Source of the DNA: Nannochloris sp. 'desiccata'
Taxonomy: Eukaryota; Chlorophyta; Trebouxiophyceae; Chlorellales; Chlorellaceae
Direction: 5' to 3'
DNA: 64,000 nucleotides
Assembly: GCA_019044685.2 (NCBI GenBank)
Contig: JAGTXX020000011.1
Coordinates: forward strand, 930,001 to 994,000
The translations under genes and the position numbers were made by a program. The first letter of the stretch is position 1. Each line of letters begins with the position of its first letter. The notes beneath the pieces are model-generated. The model searched no databases, was not told where the DNA came from, and saw only the letters and a list, made by a program, of their open reading frames with translations. Below, piece after piece: positions 43,467-53,829 of this stretch.

Positions 43467-46385
43467 ATGGGCAAAAAGCGCGGCAATGCAGGCGCTGGCG
43501 GCGGTTTTAGTGATTGGGATAATACTAAGGGTTGGAAGAAAGTAGAAGTCGGAGATGAAATCCTCCTTGGCTCTGAGGAATATGGTTTCATGGGTCTGGA
43601 AGAATTGGACCCATCTATGCTAGGTGAGTTTCAGAATGAAATCAATGATGTTTGTGAAGTAGTTGGATCTCTAAATCCATTACTGATATGCGATTTTTTC
43701 TTAACTAGTACAGGACCTGAGATTTTCCTTGGAGAAGAACCCGCCTCCTTTGGGGCCGCGGCAGAAAAAGAGACAGCAGCTATTCCTCCTAAAAAGAAGG
43801 CAAAAACTAAAATCTCCAAGCAAGATAATTCTAAAACTCAAGAAGAAAGCGTAGATGATTTAAAAGCTCGCCTTGCAGCACTGGAAGCTGAAAACAAGGC
43901 GCTAAAAAATAACAAACAAGCGGTGGACAAAATAGAGAAACAACAGACAACAGAAAAGGGCAAGAAGAGGAAGAAGGCCGATGCAGCGTTACAGAAAGCC
44001 GGTACATCCTCTGTGGAAGAAACTAAAAAAGATTCAAAGAAAAAAGGGGTAAAAAAAGGTCCTGGATCAAAAGGGAAACAAGATTCAAAAGATGAAGACA
44101 GCGAGGCCCCTCTTGTTGATGTGTCTGCCTGGGACGATTTTCAATTAGATTCTCGAATTACGGGCGCGTTGTCGAAAATGGGATTTAGTGCACCTACACA
44201 TGTCCAAGCAGAGTGCATTCCAGCTGCTATTAGAGATCGAAGAGATGTCATTGGAGCAGCACAGACAGTAAGAATGAGAATCAATGAATTTATTAGGTTT
44301 TGTTTTCCATTGAATAAACGTGTGTATTTTGTGGTTTATGTATTTTGTTCTAAATCCGTTATGCAGGGTTCTGGAAAAACGCTTGCCTTTGGACTACCTA
44401 TCCTTGACCTTCTCTGCCAAGCTCAAACTCCCACCACAAATGACGCTGAAGCAGCAGCCCCATCTCCTCTTCGTGCTCTCATTCTCGCCCCTACACGTGA
44501 ACTTGCCATGCAAGTATGCACCCATTTACAAGCTGTAGGCAAAAATTGTGGGGTCTGGGTGGTTCCTATCGTTGGAGGCATCAGTGCTCAAAAACAAGAA
44601 CGCCTTCTCGGTAAGAAACCTCAAGTCATCGTAGCAACCCCAGGTCGATTATGGGATTTAATGCGAGAAGGGCATACCCACGTGTCAAATCTCGGTGGAT
44701 TACAGTTTTTGATTATTGATGAAGCTGATAGAATGGTGCAACAAGGACATTATGCAGAGCTGAGTTCTATTCTAGATGCGATACCGGGAGCCAGGGCGGC
44801 GGCAGCTGCTCGTGGACAAAGGAATGGACACGAGGGTGAAGAATATAAAGATCCAGATGATATCTTCCCTAACAATAGTGGAGATGACGATGAAGAGGAA
44901 GATCAAGAAGAGGGAAGGGCAAAAGAGAAGAAGGCTTCTGCTGAAAAAACTGATGCGGGAAAAAGAGGACTTAGGCAAGGCCCTAAACTGCAAACCTTTG
45001 TCTTTTCAGCAACATTGACGCTTCCAGGGGAGATGCGCAAACGTCTCCGTAAAGGTGGTGGTGGTGCCAGTGGTAGTGCTACTTTAGAATCTCTCATGGA
45101 TAAGGTGCCATTCCTTGGACATGGCAAACCAAAAATTGTGGATTTGACCTCTGATAGAAAAGTTGCCGATAAAATTAGCGAAGCATGCATTTCATGCGCT
45201 GAAACCGAACGTGATGAATACTTGTATTGTTTGCTTGCGTCACATCCTGGTAGGACTATTGTCTTTGTGAATGCCATCTCTGCTGTTCGTAGGCTTGCCG
45301 CTATTCTTAAATTGCTCGGTCTACCGATCTATGCCTTGCATGCTGGTATGCAACAACGCGCTCGATTGAAGGCATTAGACCGTTTTCGTACGGATTCCAA
45401 CGCAATTCTCGTTGCTACGGATGTCGCTGCACGTGGCCTTGATGTCAAAGACGTCCGTTGTGTCGTACATTACCAGCTTCCTGCGTCTTTGGATGTGTAC
45501 GTCCATCGATCTGGTCGTACAGCCAGAGCTGACAAGGATGGCATTGCTATCGCCCTGGTAACCCCCAAAGAAGATGCAAGATATCGTGCGTTATTACGTG
45601 CATTAGGTCGAGAAGAGCCTCCTTTATTTCCATTGGATGCCTCGTTGATGTCAGGCGCAAGAGAAAGGGTGAGGTTGGCGGTCAAACTTGATAGCCTGGA
45701 TCGGAAATTATCTAAAGAAAGGGCTGACTTTTCTTGGAGAAAACAAAATGCTGAAGAAATTGGTATTGTATTGTCTGACGACAGTGACGATGAGATGGTG
45801 ATTAAAGGAAGGAGATTGGGGAAGAAAGCGAGAAAAGAAAAAGATGACGGGGTTCAGCCGGTGGGGTATAGGGAGATTGAAAAAATAAGAGGGGAGTTGA
45901 ATTCAATGTTGGCTGAGCCATTGCAACCGAAGTTTAGTAAGAAATTCTTTACTGGGGGTGCAGCAGGAGGTGTTGCGTTACAACAGCAGGAGCAGCAAGA
46001 AGGTGGTGGAGGTGGTGATGGCAGTGCAGGTAAAAAAAGGAAAGGAGGAAAAAAGAATGATAATGGAGGGAACGTTGAAGCAAATACGACAGCCACTACA
46101 TCTAAAGCTGTTTCTATGGCACAGCATCTTTCAGATAGCCGTGCTAAAGCAGCTGCAGGAGTAAATAAGAAAATTGCGTCCAATAAGACCGGAAAAAATA
46201 AGAAACAACCATCTCGTGCCGAGGCTCTTGCTTTAGCAATTCGCAAACAAGCTGAGAAGAAAGCTATGAAAGGAACTCAAAAACGGGGTATGGTTGTTGT
46301 TTCTCAAGCTATGGGACGGAATACAATAGGTCCTGATGCACTTCAAGCTCTACGTGCTCGATTTGGGACGGCTGGTGACAATTAG
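43467..46385 (+). CDS. MAK5: DEAD-box RNA helicase DDX24/MAK5 type
   Basis: Helicase for 60S ribosomal subunit assembly. Exons 43467..43623, 43714..44267 and 44367..46385; 909 aa. Both introns (90 and 99 nt) are multiples of three and free of in-frame stops, but GTGAGT/GTAAGA donors, CAG acceptors and the restoration of GAAQTGSGKT show that they are removed. Motifs: Q-motif MGFSAPTHVQ, GSGKT (~238), PTRELAMQV, ATPGRLWDLM, IIDEADRM (~354), FSATLT, IVFVNAI, VAARGLDV and HRSGRTAR (~618). The long acidic insert between DEAD and SAT (EDDDEEEDQEEGR-like, ~44870-44930) is characteristic of DDX24/MAK5. The N- and C-terminal tails are Lys-rich and nucleolar-like. TAG terminates it. Confidence 0.93.
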   Translation: MGKKRGNAGAGGGFSDWDNTKGWKKVEVGDEILLGSEEYGFMGLEELDPSMLGEFQNEINDVCEVVGSLNPLLICDFFLTSTGPEIFLGEEPASFGAAAEKETAAIPPKKKAKTKISKQDNSKTQEESVDDLKARLAALEAENKALKNNKQAVDKIEKQQTTEKGKKRKKADAALQKAGTSSVEETKKDSKKKGVKKGPGSKGKQDSKDEDSEAPLVDVSAWDDFQLDSRITGALSKMGFSAPTHVQAECIPAAIRDRRDVIGAAQTVRMRINEFIRFCFPLNKRVYFVVYVFCSKSVMQGSGKTLAFGLPILDLLCQAQTPTTNDAEAAAPSPLRALILAPTRELAMQVCTHLQAVGKNCGVWVVPIVGGISAQKQERLLGKKPQVIVATPGRLWDLMREGHTHVSNLGGLQFLIIDEADRMVQQGHYAELSSILDAIPGARAAAAARGQRNGHEGEEYKDPDDIFPNNSGDDDEEEDQEEGRAKEKKASAEKTDAGKRGLRQGPKLQTFVFSATLTLPGEMRKRLRKGGGGASGSATLESLMDKVPFLGHGKPKIVDLTSDRKVADKISEACISCAETERDEYLYCLLASHPGRTIVFVNAISAVRRLAAILKLLGLPIYALHAGMQQRARLKALDRFRTDSNAILVATDVAARGLDVKDVRCVVHYQLPASLDVYVHRSGRTARADKDGIAIALVTPKEDARYRALLRALGREEPPLFPLDASLMSGARERVRLAVKLDSLDRKLSKERADFSWRKQNAEEIGIVLSDDSDDEMVIKGRRLGKKARKEKDDGVQPVGYREIEKIRGELNSMLAEPLQPKFSKKFFTGGAAGGVALQQQEQQEGGGGGDGSAGKKRKGGKKNDNGGNVEANTTATTSKAVSMAQHLSDSRAKAAAGVNKKIASNKTGKNKKQPSRAEALALAIRKQAEKKAMKGTQKRGMVVVSQAMGRNTIGPDALQALRARFGTAGDN

Positions 46386-46630
46386 AAAATGCAGGGAACT
46401 CCTCTCAAAACCAACTTCGCTTCGTTTTTATCTCATCTCTGTTTCTATATATCTAGCAATTCTTAAATAATTTGGGTAAAACCAGCAAAAAATATAATAA
46501 AAAATCGGTAAATTTCGTGCGAATAGATACTTTTCTGTTTCATTTTTCATTTAAGAAGACTCGTTTCCCCACAAGACTTTTTCTTTTGAAGCAGCAGCAG
46601 CAGCAGCCGTGGCTTTTTTTATTTCTTTAT

Positions 46631-49579
46631 TTAACAAGACTCGTCTCTTTTCTCTTTTGAAGCAGCAACTGCGACTGCTTTTTCTTTACTTCTATTTCCA
46701 AACAAAAAACCTCCTCCCCCACTTCCACTCCCACCACTACTCGCTGATCTCCTATGATGATGGCCACTCCCACTCCCGCCACTACTTCCACCCTGTTTCG
46801 CTGCAGCACGTAATGCAAAGGCAGCTGCCGCTGCACTTGGATCTTTGAACTTTCTTCTGGCGTAAAATAATATATACGCATTCTGTGTCTTCACATTCCC
46901 CTCTGCCACTGGAGTCACTGTTTCATCATTAAAAAGATACCAGCTAGAGTCATGTGTGGTTGTCATTCCCTCTTTCCCTTCTTTCGAGAGACGGCAACAC
47001 GCTAGGTAATGACCTCCGGCGAGCGATCCAGTATGATACGAGATAGCATACAAATCGTACAAGCATTCTTGTAAGGGGTGTGGGCTTTCCGGAGACAAAT
47101 GATTCGATAAATCGAGAGAATGGAGTGGAAATACGACATCTGTAGTCAGTTTATCTCCTCCACCACCAGCACCTCCATGTTTAAATCGCTTCACATGAAG
47201 GATCAAGGCATCTGGGAGACGGTGGAGACATAATTGTTTTGTGGCTGGAGTTTTTTCACCACATTTTTCACAAGAAAACGCCTCTTTACCATCGAGTTTC
47301 TCACCCGCAGTGTATGCACGGAGACAGTCTTGTAAAGAAAGAGACGAGCCCCCTGGTTTGAATGTAAGCCAAGAAAAAGCGCCTCCGGAATTGGGCGCAA
47401 GAGGAAGAGACAGCTCCCAAAATGGCTCATACATAGTGAATCGACCACCACATTTTGAGCAGCTCACACTGCTTTGAAGCTGCCCCATGAAGATATCAGA
47501 AATAGGACTGTCTGCGGTACGACGCCATGATGACCAGGCATTATCAGCTTTGATAGATTCATCAGTAGTGGAAACTTTTAATAACGACGGTGGCGGTGGT
47601 GGTGGCGGTGGTAGAGCAAGTGGAGCGACTGATGGTGAAGTGAAAGGTGTTGGAGGACGTGGAGGCAAACCAGTGCTTGCTGATCTCATCGCTTGAACAG
47701 TGTCTTTAATGCGACCACCCTCGTTCTTTTTTGGCTGATGTTCTTTTTCACCAACTTTCTTTTCTTGATCGATATCTTCTTCGCTGTCTTCTTCCTTCTT
47801 CTTCTTCATTGGTTCCACTCTATTGAGATCTTCGTGCAGTAAATCTAACAGTATTTGCAGCACCTCTTGGCAATCTTGTTGTCTGCCATCAAAATAATCA
47901 GATGCTGTCGGGAATCGTCGTAAAACGCTGAGCAACGTCAAGGGGGAGACGGCCGGAGAGATGAGGGAAGAAGAAGAAGAGCCATTAGCTGCTGTAGTAA
48001 CAGGATTTAAAAAGAGTTCAGTGAAAAGAGTAGCGATTGAGGAAGCTAGTTCGCCTTGAGAAGGAAGGGGAAGTGGGGCAGGAGGCGGGGCAACAGGTAC
48101 CGCTGCTCCTGATAGTGGTGGTGACGGTGGCGGAGCGGCAGCAGCAGTGTTTTCTTGTTCCTGTTCCTGTAGTGCGATGGCACTTTCTTCAGTCGTGTCT
48201 GCAGCAACTCTGGTAGGATCTTCATTTCTATCATTTGTCAAACCATTCAAAAGGGCAGTTTCAGCTTCCTCTCCGCCACCTGTCATCGATGTCATTACCG
48301 CTGTTGTTGTTGTTGCTCTCGCAATTTTCGCTAAAGCCGCCACTGTTTCTTTTGGTGCAGACTCTTCTTGTTTCCCTACCTTCACAGCCTCTTGGTCCTT
48401 TTCTCTAGACTTTTTCGCTTCAGTTTCAGTTTCAACTTCAGCAACTGCAGCCTGTGTCCGTGCCTCTAGTTGTTCTTTCGCATTCTGTTCAGCTTTCTCA
48501 TGCAAACCGGGAACTAGAATTGTAGGTAAGCCTGGAGTATGCCGTAAACACTGCAGTGCGGCATTAAGAAAGCATGAATTGCCCATATTTGACATCCCAC
48601 GTGTTGCAAAAGGTACAGAAGGAGGTAATTCTACTTCCAATAGCTCAATATCTATTAAGCTACCACTTGGAGCGAGTTTATCGTTCCGACCGTCTCCACA
48701 ACCATCACCATCTAGTCCACCCGCTGCTAGACCACTAGTACTGCCATTACTTCTATCCCCGTTGGCATTGTCTTCTAGCGTATCTAAATCCCCGCTATTT
48801 GATGTATTGGAAGCTGTTGATCGAGATGCCTTACTCCAGCCAAGAGTCTCTAATAGCGACCGATGACGTCGGTGAGTGCCTTTTTTATTACCAGAAACAG
48901 GGGGTAATAAAGGATCTATAACTGGAGTAACGTGTGTACTAACTGGAGCAGACACGGATATACCTCTCTGCAGACTGGTACCACCATTCTCTTGTGCAGA
49001 AAGACTATAGATATCATTGGTGTCCTCTGCTTCTGCTGCTGCCTCGACCCCCGGGAGAGACACTTCAATAAGCGGCAGTCCGCCTACAATGGGTGTAGTG
49101 TCACTGGGTTTAGGTGGTTCTTCTGAAAGTATATTATTCGAAAGCACCATGTCTGCAGAACTGGCTCTGCTGCTACGCCTGCTGCGTCCTTTACCAAACC
49201 AACCTCCTTTCGTTGTCGTCATTGTTGTCGGCGCTGTGGAAACAGAACTGGTGTCTAGGTTCGAAGGAATACTGCCGGTTCTGCCACGGGAGAGAAGTGA
49301 AGATAATCCCCACTTCTTATTGGTCTCTTCTAGAGTGCTTTCTGGGGCAGGCTTTAATTCCGAAGAGTCACCAAGTGCCTGTGGTCCTGGAAACGGAGGA
49401 TGTGCTCCGTTTGGAGGCATTTGTGTCCCGTTGGCTTCCTGCTCAACCAGCTGTTCTAGAGCAATGTCCCCTATAGATGCAGTATTCATAGGGTCTGCAA
49501 CTAGGTTTGAGTGTGCTTCTGGAGAGGAGTTCTCAGAAGACTCTTTCAAATGGGCGATTCGATGTTCTCCTTTTGTCAT
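46631..49579 (-). CDS. ubiquitin-specific protease (USP/UBP, C19)
   Basis: Removes ubiquitin from proteins. Intronless, 982 aa from the ATG at 49579; the same frame is open further upstream but has no ATG. The Cys box TRGMSNMGNSCFLNAALQCL lies at ~325-345 (catalytic Cys ~336) and the His box YDLYAISYHTGSLAGGHYLACCR at ~850-870, with WYLFNDETVTPV and AYILFYARR completing the fold. A zinc-knuckle-like pair of CxxC (VSCSKCGG and FSCEKCGEK) sits in the fingers region. The long insert between the boxes (~360-690) is low complexity: Glu/Ala, Pro-rich, Ser-rich. The N-terminal ~320 residues are disordered, and the tail is Gly/Ser/His-rich. Domain pattern is closest to UBP types with inserts between boxes; the exact subclass is not assignable. 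Confidence 0.9.
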   Translation of the reverse strand: MTKGEHRIAHLKESSENSSPEAHSNLVADPMNTASIGDIALEQLVEQEANGTQMPPNGAHPPFPGPQALGDSSELKPAPESTLEETNKKWGLSSLLSRGRTGSIPSNLDTSSVSTAPTTMTTTKGGWFGKGRSRRSSRASSADMVLSNNILSEEPPKPSDTTPIVGGLPLIEVSLPGVEAAAEAEDTNDIYSLSAQENGGTSLQRGISVSAPVSTHVTPVIDPLLPPVSGNKKGTHRRHRSLLETLGWSKASRSTASNTSNSGDLDTLEDNANGDRSNGSTSGLAAGGLDGDGCGDGRNDKLAPSGSLIDIELLEVELPPSVPFATRGMSNMGNSCFLNAALQCLRHTPGLPTILVPGLHEKAEQNAKEQLEARTQAAVAEVETETEAKKSREKDQEAVKVGKQEESAPKETVAALAKIARATTTTAVMTSMTGGGEEAETALLNGLTNDRNEDPTRVAADTTEESAIALQEQEQENTAAAAPPPSPPLSGAAVPVAPPPAPLPLPSQGELASSIATLFTELFLNPVTTAANGSSSSSLISPAVSPLTLLSVLRRFPTASDYFDGRQQDCQEVLQILLDLLHEDLNRVEPMKKKKEEDSEEDIDQEKKVGEKEHQPKKNEGGRIKDTVQAMRSASTGLPPRPPTPFTSPSVAPLALPPPPPPPPSLLKVSTTDESIKADNAWSSWRRTADSPISDIFMGQLQSSVSCSKCGGRFTMYEPFWELSLPLAPNSGGAFSWLTFKPGGSSLSLQDCLRAYTAGEKLDGKEAFSCEKCGEKTPATKQLCLHRLPDALILHVKRFKHGGAGGGGDKLTTDVVFPLHSLDLSNHLSPESPHPLQECLYDLYAISYHTGSLAGGHYLACCRLSKEGKEGMTTTHDSSWYLFNDETVTPVAEGNVKTQNAYILFYARRKFKDPSAAAAAFALRAAAKQGGSSGGSGSGHHHRRSASSGGSGSGGGGFLFGNRSKEKAVAVAASKEKRDESC

Positions 49580-49922
49580 CGTTTCCAGTGAGCTTGCATC
49601 TGCTTTAACTACGTATAAAGGATGCAATTAAGAACTCGGTCGCTTCGCAGACTCAACCTTCTTCCCGTTTCAAATAGATAAACAGATCAGAAAAGTTAAA
49701 TATACATTATACGTAAACTCTTGTTGAAGGGCAATTGGCAGTCGTAACCACATTTTCAATTGACTTTAATGGTTCTGATATCTTTCAGATGCGCAATTCG
49801 CCCTTCTAGGCTCGAGGTAATAAAGCCCTTCTTGCTTCTTCCGAAGTTCGATGTAGACAGGCACGTCCTTAAAAGCGGTGTAGTTCTGCTCTCATCAGCA
49901 TTTCCAACTAACATTATAAAAC
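49580..49922. promoter_or_regulatory. divergent intergenic region, USP / VMA12-like
   Basis: This 343-bp AT-rich stretch lies between two divergent starts. No element or ORF stands out. Confidence 0.4.
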
Positions 49923-51019
49923 ATGAAGGTGAAATCAACATCAGCACTAGATCAGTGGCTGCAGAAGGCTGCAAATGATTCACAGCTACCACAGGTATAT
50001 GATCACTTTTGTATTTGATCATGCCGGACTTTTCATAAATTAAGCTCATTTTATTGATTATATGGCTGCAGAATATACAATTACTAGCTCACGAATGCGT
50101 GGGACAAGCCATAGTCGATTGGAACACACTAGAACGCGTGGCCGAAGCAGTTCAAGTTTCTCACGGTGACGACCGGCCTCTGCTACACCAAGTAAGCTGC
50201 AAATTTTCACTTTTTCATATAAGCAGTGATTTTTTCCCTGAGCAACACAGGGTGTTGATAACTATTACCCCAATAGTGTTCTGCTTTTAACTAACTAACG
50301 AAAGCATTAATGAGTTCATATTAATTTCTTGGCAGCTATGTCGTGGTGGCGGTCTGGTCCTACCACCCCCAACCCCCCGCCAAACAACTGGCAAATCCCC
50401 TGAACTTCAAGCCCATTTGGCCAAACTCCGTGCAAAGCTAGAACAGGACAAATACGATGCCATGGTAGCTGAAGTCACAGTTGAAGAACGTGCTGCCGTC
50501 GCTGCGTCTGAGGGCGGTTTTAATACATATAAACAACAAATGAGTTTTGGTCTGCATGTCATCGTGATGATGTTCGCTTTCTACCTGTTTGGACACCTTG
50601 CCGGAATGGCTTTGTCCCCAAATAAAGTCTATGTGAGTGAAGAGTGTAGTTTGAGATGCTAGAATTTTGAGGAATGATCCCATCTTTGAGTTTAAAAAAT
50701 TGAATCATAAAAATTCATCAGTTAATTTTCTTTCCTTGGTTATTTTTTGCAGCATCCTGCGATTGGACTAGCATTCATGATATTTGCCATGATATTAGAG
50801 ACTGTTTTGTTTGTTATTAGAACCACAATACCTCCAAAACTACACATTGCTGCTGCAAAAAGGGGTCGAAAATTCAGAGCAGAAGAAGCAGCGGCGGCGG
50901 TGGTGGCAGGAGGCAATGCTGTTGTGGCCTCTGCCACGTTGACAGAGGAAGAAAGAAATAGTTTATTATCTTCTCTAGCTGAAGAAATACAAACGATAGG
51001 TGATAAAAAAACTAATTAA
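49923..51019 (+). CDS. VMA12: VMA12/TMEM199-like ER factor for V-ATPase assembly
   Basis: ER membrane protein needed to assemble the V0 sector of the vacuolar H+-ATPase. Exons 49923..49994, 50072..50191, 50336..50632 and 50753..51019, all phase 0; 251 aa. The family block is LRAKLEQDKYDAMVAEVT, then FNTYKQQMSFGLHVIVMMFAFYLFG (first membrane helix) and IGLAFMIFAMILETVLFVIRT (second helix), with the soluble N-terminal half before and a Lys/Ala/Glu tail after. This hairpin topology with both ends cytosolic is that of Vma12. The exon 3/4 join falls between the two helices. Confidence 0.8.
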
Positions 51020-51401
51020 TGATCTGAATGTAACCAATTTGGTATATTCTTTTGTCTTAAAAGTGGAAGTGAACATTCCTACGTAGAGCGAAAACGAAAA
51101 ACAAAAATGTCAAACTAAGAAATCTAATATTTTCAGACTTTCTTTACCAAAGACGGGCATAACTAAAACGGAAAGAACAAAAATGAATGAATGATGAAAA
51201 ATGAAGAAAAGAAAAGTTTTACGCTGGAAAGGCATTTCATGCCAAGCCTTTTTCCTTCCAAATGGTTTTTTTTTTTACTTTTTTTAATTTTTCTTGAAAC
51301 TGTGCGGTGATTGTATTACCTACTCCAATATCAATTTCATCTATCAACCGAATGGCAGGGGCGACTATACACAATATATCCTATCATATATTGTTTCATA
51401 T

Positions 51402-52416
51402 TTACGCATACTTTGAATCGCCGATAATGTGGCCCCCAAAGAAGGGTGAGATTTCGACCACAGGTTGTAAATATTCAACAGCCTCTCCATCGTCAACCAC
51501 AAAAGAAACAATCTCACCAGCCTGAGGGCATTCCACAGGCCAGTGGGTTCCGAGCTGCTCAATATAAGCGATAACTTGACCTTTTTTAACCGTGTCACCG
51601 ATTTCGACAACGTTTGCTTTGCCAATTTGTTTTCCTTTAATGAATCGGCCGCGACGGAGGGTACCGACCTTGGGAGCGGTAATAGCGATAACAGAGCCAT
51701 CAACATCATCCCCATCGTCGTAAGAAGATTCAGCGTCAAAGGAAGGAGCAGCGGCCGCAACAGGGGCAGGGGCAGGCGCTGGGGCCGTAGCAGCAGCGGG
51801 GGCGGCAGTAGCGGCAGCACCGCCCTTGAGGCTACGGCGGACCTTCATTTTAAAGCCGCCCATCTTGAGCTCGACTTCAGCAATGTCGGTCTCTTCGCAA
51901 AGAACGGTCAAAAGATCCTCGACCTGCAGAAGGGGAAAGGATAAATAGTAAGTCTCTTGTGAACTATTTAAAATATTTTCCGATGAGCCATTGGTAGCTA
52001 CTACCCAACAAATACAGAAAGCCAACTTGATGATTGATCATTGATACGTACCTGCTGTGGAGTAAGTCCCTCATCGCCATCGAATTCATCCTCTTCTTCC
52101 TTCTTGCTTTTTTTGTCTGCATAAAAATAAATATAAATCAATTGATTCAAGATAATAAGCTAATATAAGTCCCGGTACTAACAATGAAAGCAAAGTATTC
52201 AGACTACGGCATTATTGCACAAGTATCGAGCAGTAACACACCAGCCTTGGAGGAATTTTCGACCTCTTCCAGCTTGGTAGACCGCAATGCAACATGGCGA
52301 GCATTACGCTGCTGCACAGGCATGCGCTGTGGCTTAGAAGGTCCAAAAACTTTTTGTACGCTTTTCACAGATGTTCTGCTGGCAGCAAGCCTCATTTGAA
52401 GTGCTACAGGTGCCAT
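51402..52416 (-). CDS. BADC: BADC: non-biotinylated BCCP-like regulator of plastid acetyl-CoA carboxylase
   Basis: Exons 52242..52416, 52052..52116 and 51402..51923 (phases 1 and 0), 253 aa. Exon 1 is a Ser/Arg/Val-rich plastid transit peptide. The middle is an Ala/Pro-rich hinge as in biotin carboxyl carrier proteins. The C-terminal 80 residues have the biotinyl fold (GRFIKGKQIGKANVVEIGD, VKKGQVIAYIEQLGTHWPVECPQAG, DDGEAVEY). Where BCCP has the biotinylated Met-Lys-Met, this protein has no Lys (QLGTHWPVECP), matching BADC proteins that replace BCCP in the heteromeric enzyme and lower its activity. This absence is seen directly; the inhibitory role is from the plant family. Confidence 0.85.
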
Positions 52417-52990
52417 CGCTCAGACTGAGTTAAAATGCAAAAAGGCTAGCGAGATCAGAAAATACTCCCTTAGTGGCACTTCCGGAACACGTTGATGAAA
52501 TAAATGTATTATCTTATGCCAAATGAGCGACAATGCGCCGCGTTTAGAGAATTTTTGAAGTCCGTTTCGGCCAGATTGCTCTATGCTGCTCGGTGCTGCT
52601 TCAACTCAAAACTTGCCTTCCACTATATTTGTTGGCCTAGCTTTATGATCCTTCTTGCCGATCTCTATAATAGCTGAATGCCACTTGCGAGACGTATATC
52701 CATACAATACACAGTCTACTGAGTCGCCACAGAGAGTGCGCCATGGAAAATGAAGAGCAACGTAATTTCCTTAATCCCCGACTCTGCTGACAGACAACCG
52801 CCAGCAACCCAATTTCCCCTATCCAGATCTGCCTTTCCTATTCTATTAACCTATATTTCGGTTACATACAGTGATATTTTCTAGATTATGGGTTCAATTT
52901 GTCTCCTCAAAGTGTATTGTGTAGCTATACAGAAAAAATAACCGGAAACCGAAAAAACCCAGTCTCGGTTATCTACACACAAGAATATAT
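52417..52990. other. intergenic, BADC 5' / psaK 3' region
   Basis: 574 bp with no convincing gene on either strand. It should carry the BADC promoter and the psaK terminator. A short run (TTATCTACACACAAG, 52965-52983) lies directly beyond the psaK stop. Confidence 0.45.
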
Positions 52991-53669
52991 TTAGAGGTTT
53001 CCGGTACCTTTGAGTCCGAGAACGATACCAACGCCAAGAACGTGGCCCATGGCACCGAGGGCCATGACATCAACCATGGTGAAGCCTGCAAGGAAGGAAA
53101 TAAAGTTAAAATTGGAACTAAAAGCCAACCGTTGTGTATGAAATCCTATTAGAAGTTTTGAGATTAAACTCACCAGCAGGGTCATTAGAGTAGAGACCAG
53201 CAGCCTTGTTGTCAGAGAGCTTGAGGCCGGCAGAGGCGTTGCGGTTAGCGGTAGGGGCGAGGCCAAAGCGGCCAGCAACAAGGGTCAAGGTGGTCGAGAC
53301 GATCATGATCTACAATAGTAAGGAAAAGGAAAGCTTGATCAGCACGATCGCCCGCGTTAATTATATATCATACGCTGCATTCTTGATATATACTCCATTT
53401 TCCCGGAATTTAAAGCATACCTGGTTAACGGAGGACCCCAAGAAGCCATCTGCGCGGGGAACAACCAAAGAGCGAGGGCTCCTGGCGGGAGTAACCTGCA
53501 TATAATAAACATAGTAATTAAGATCAGCATCGCCGCTATAAAAAAATCATCGAAAAGAAGTGCTCGAGAGTAAATCCTACTGATTATCTCATGGGTAAAT
53601 AATTTATACACTTGCCTTTGCCCTGAGGGTCAAGGGGGTAGCTCTGAGAGTCTGAGTGGCGGTCTTCAT
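52991..53669 (-). CDS. psaK: photosystem I reaction centre subunit PsaK
   Basis: Small two-helix PSI subunit at the LHCI side. Exons 53616..53669, 53421..53495, 53174..53309 and 52991..53085, about 119 aa. Exon 1 ([17 protein letters not shown]) and part of exon 2 (SPRSLVVPR) form the transit peptide; the mature protein begins near [11 protein letters not shown]. Then come [18 protein letters not shown] (helix 1), [20 protein letters not shown], and [20 protein letters not shown] (helix 2), ending in GLKGTGNL. The wording, including SNDPAGF, is close to the green-algal PsaK. The first intron must start with GC (AAG|GCAAGT at 53615): both the following GT and readthrough would break the frame. 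It ends the window's plastid cluster; the promoter carries a hairpin (53737-53774). Confidence 0.93.
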
Positions 53670-53736
53670 CTTTGGTAATTGATTATTAAGGTTGGAGGGA
53701 ATGGATTTCTCGATTATACTAAGAACTTGCGAGATA

Positions 53737-53774
53737 AAAAATAAAATCGCTGTGATCCCGGCGATTTTATTTTT
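53737..53774. promoter_or_regulatory. 14-bp perfect inverted repeat upstream of psaK
   Basis: AAAAATAAAATCGC (53737-53750) and GCGATTTTATTTTT (53761-53774) are exact reverse complements separated by 10 nt. They lie 68-105 bp upstream of the psaK ATG, in the promoter or 5' leader. Could be a protein-binding site or an RNA hairpin. Confidence 0.75.
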
Positions 53775-53829
53775 CATCTGGGTTTTGGGAAAGGTGGAAA
53801 TTGGTGCAGGAGCAGGAAAAGCAGCCATG

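Noticed and set aside
44268..44366. Continuous MAK5 reading frame through this stretch, suggesting an insert before the P-loop.
   Set aside because: GTAAGA and CAG sites flank it, the extra residues are hydrophobic and foreign to the helicase fold, and removal gives AQTGSGKT.
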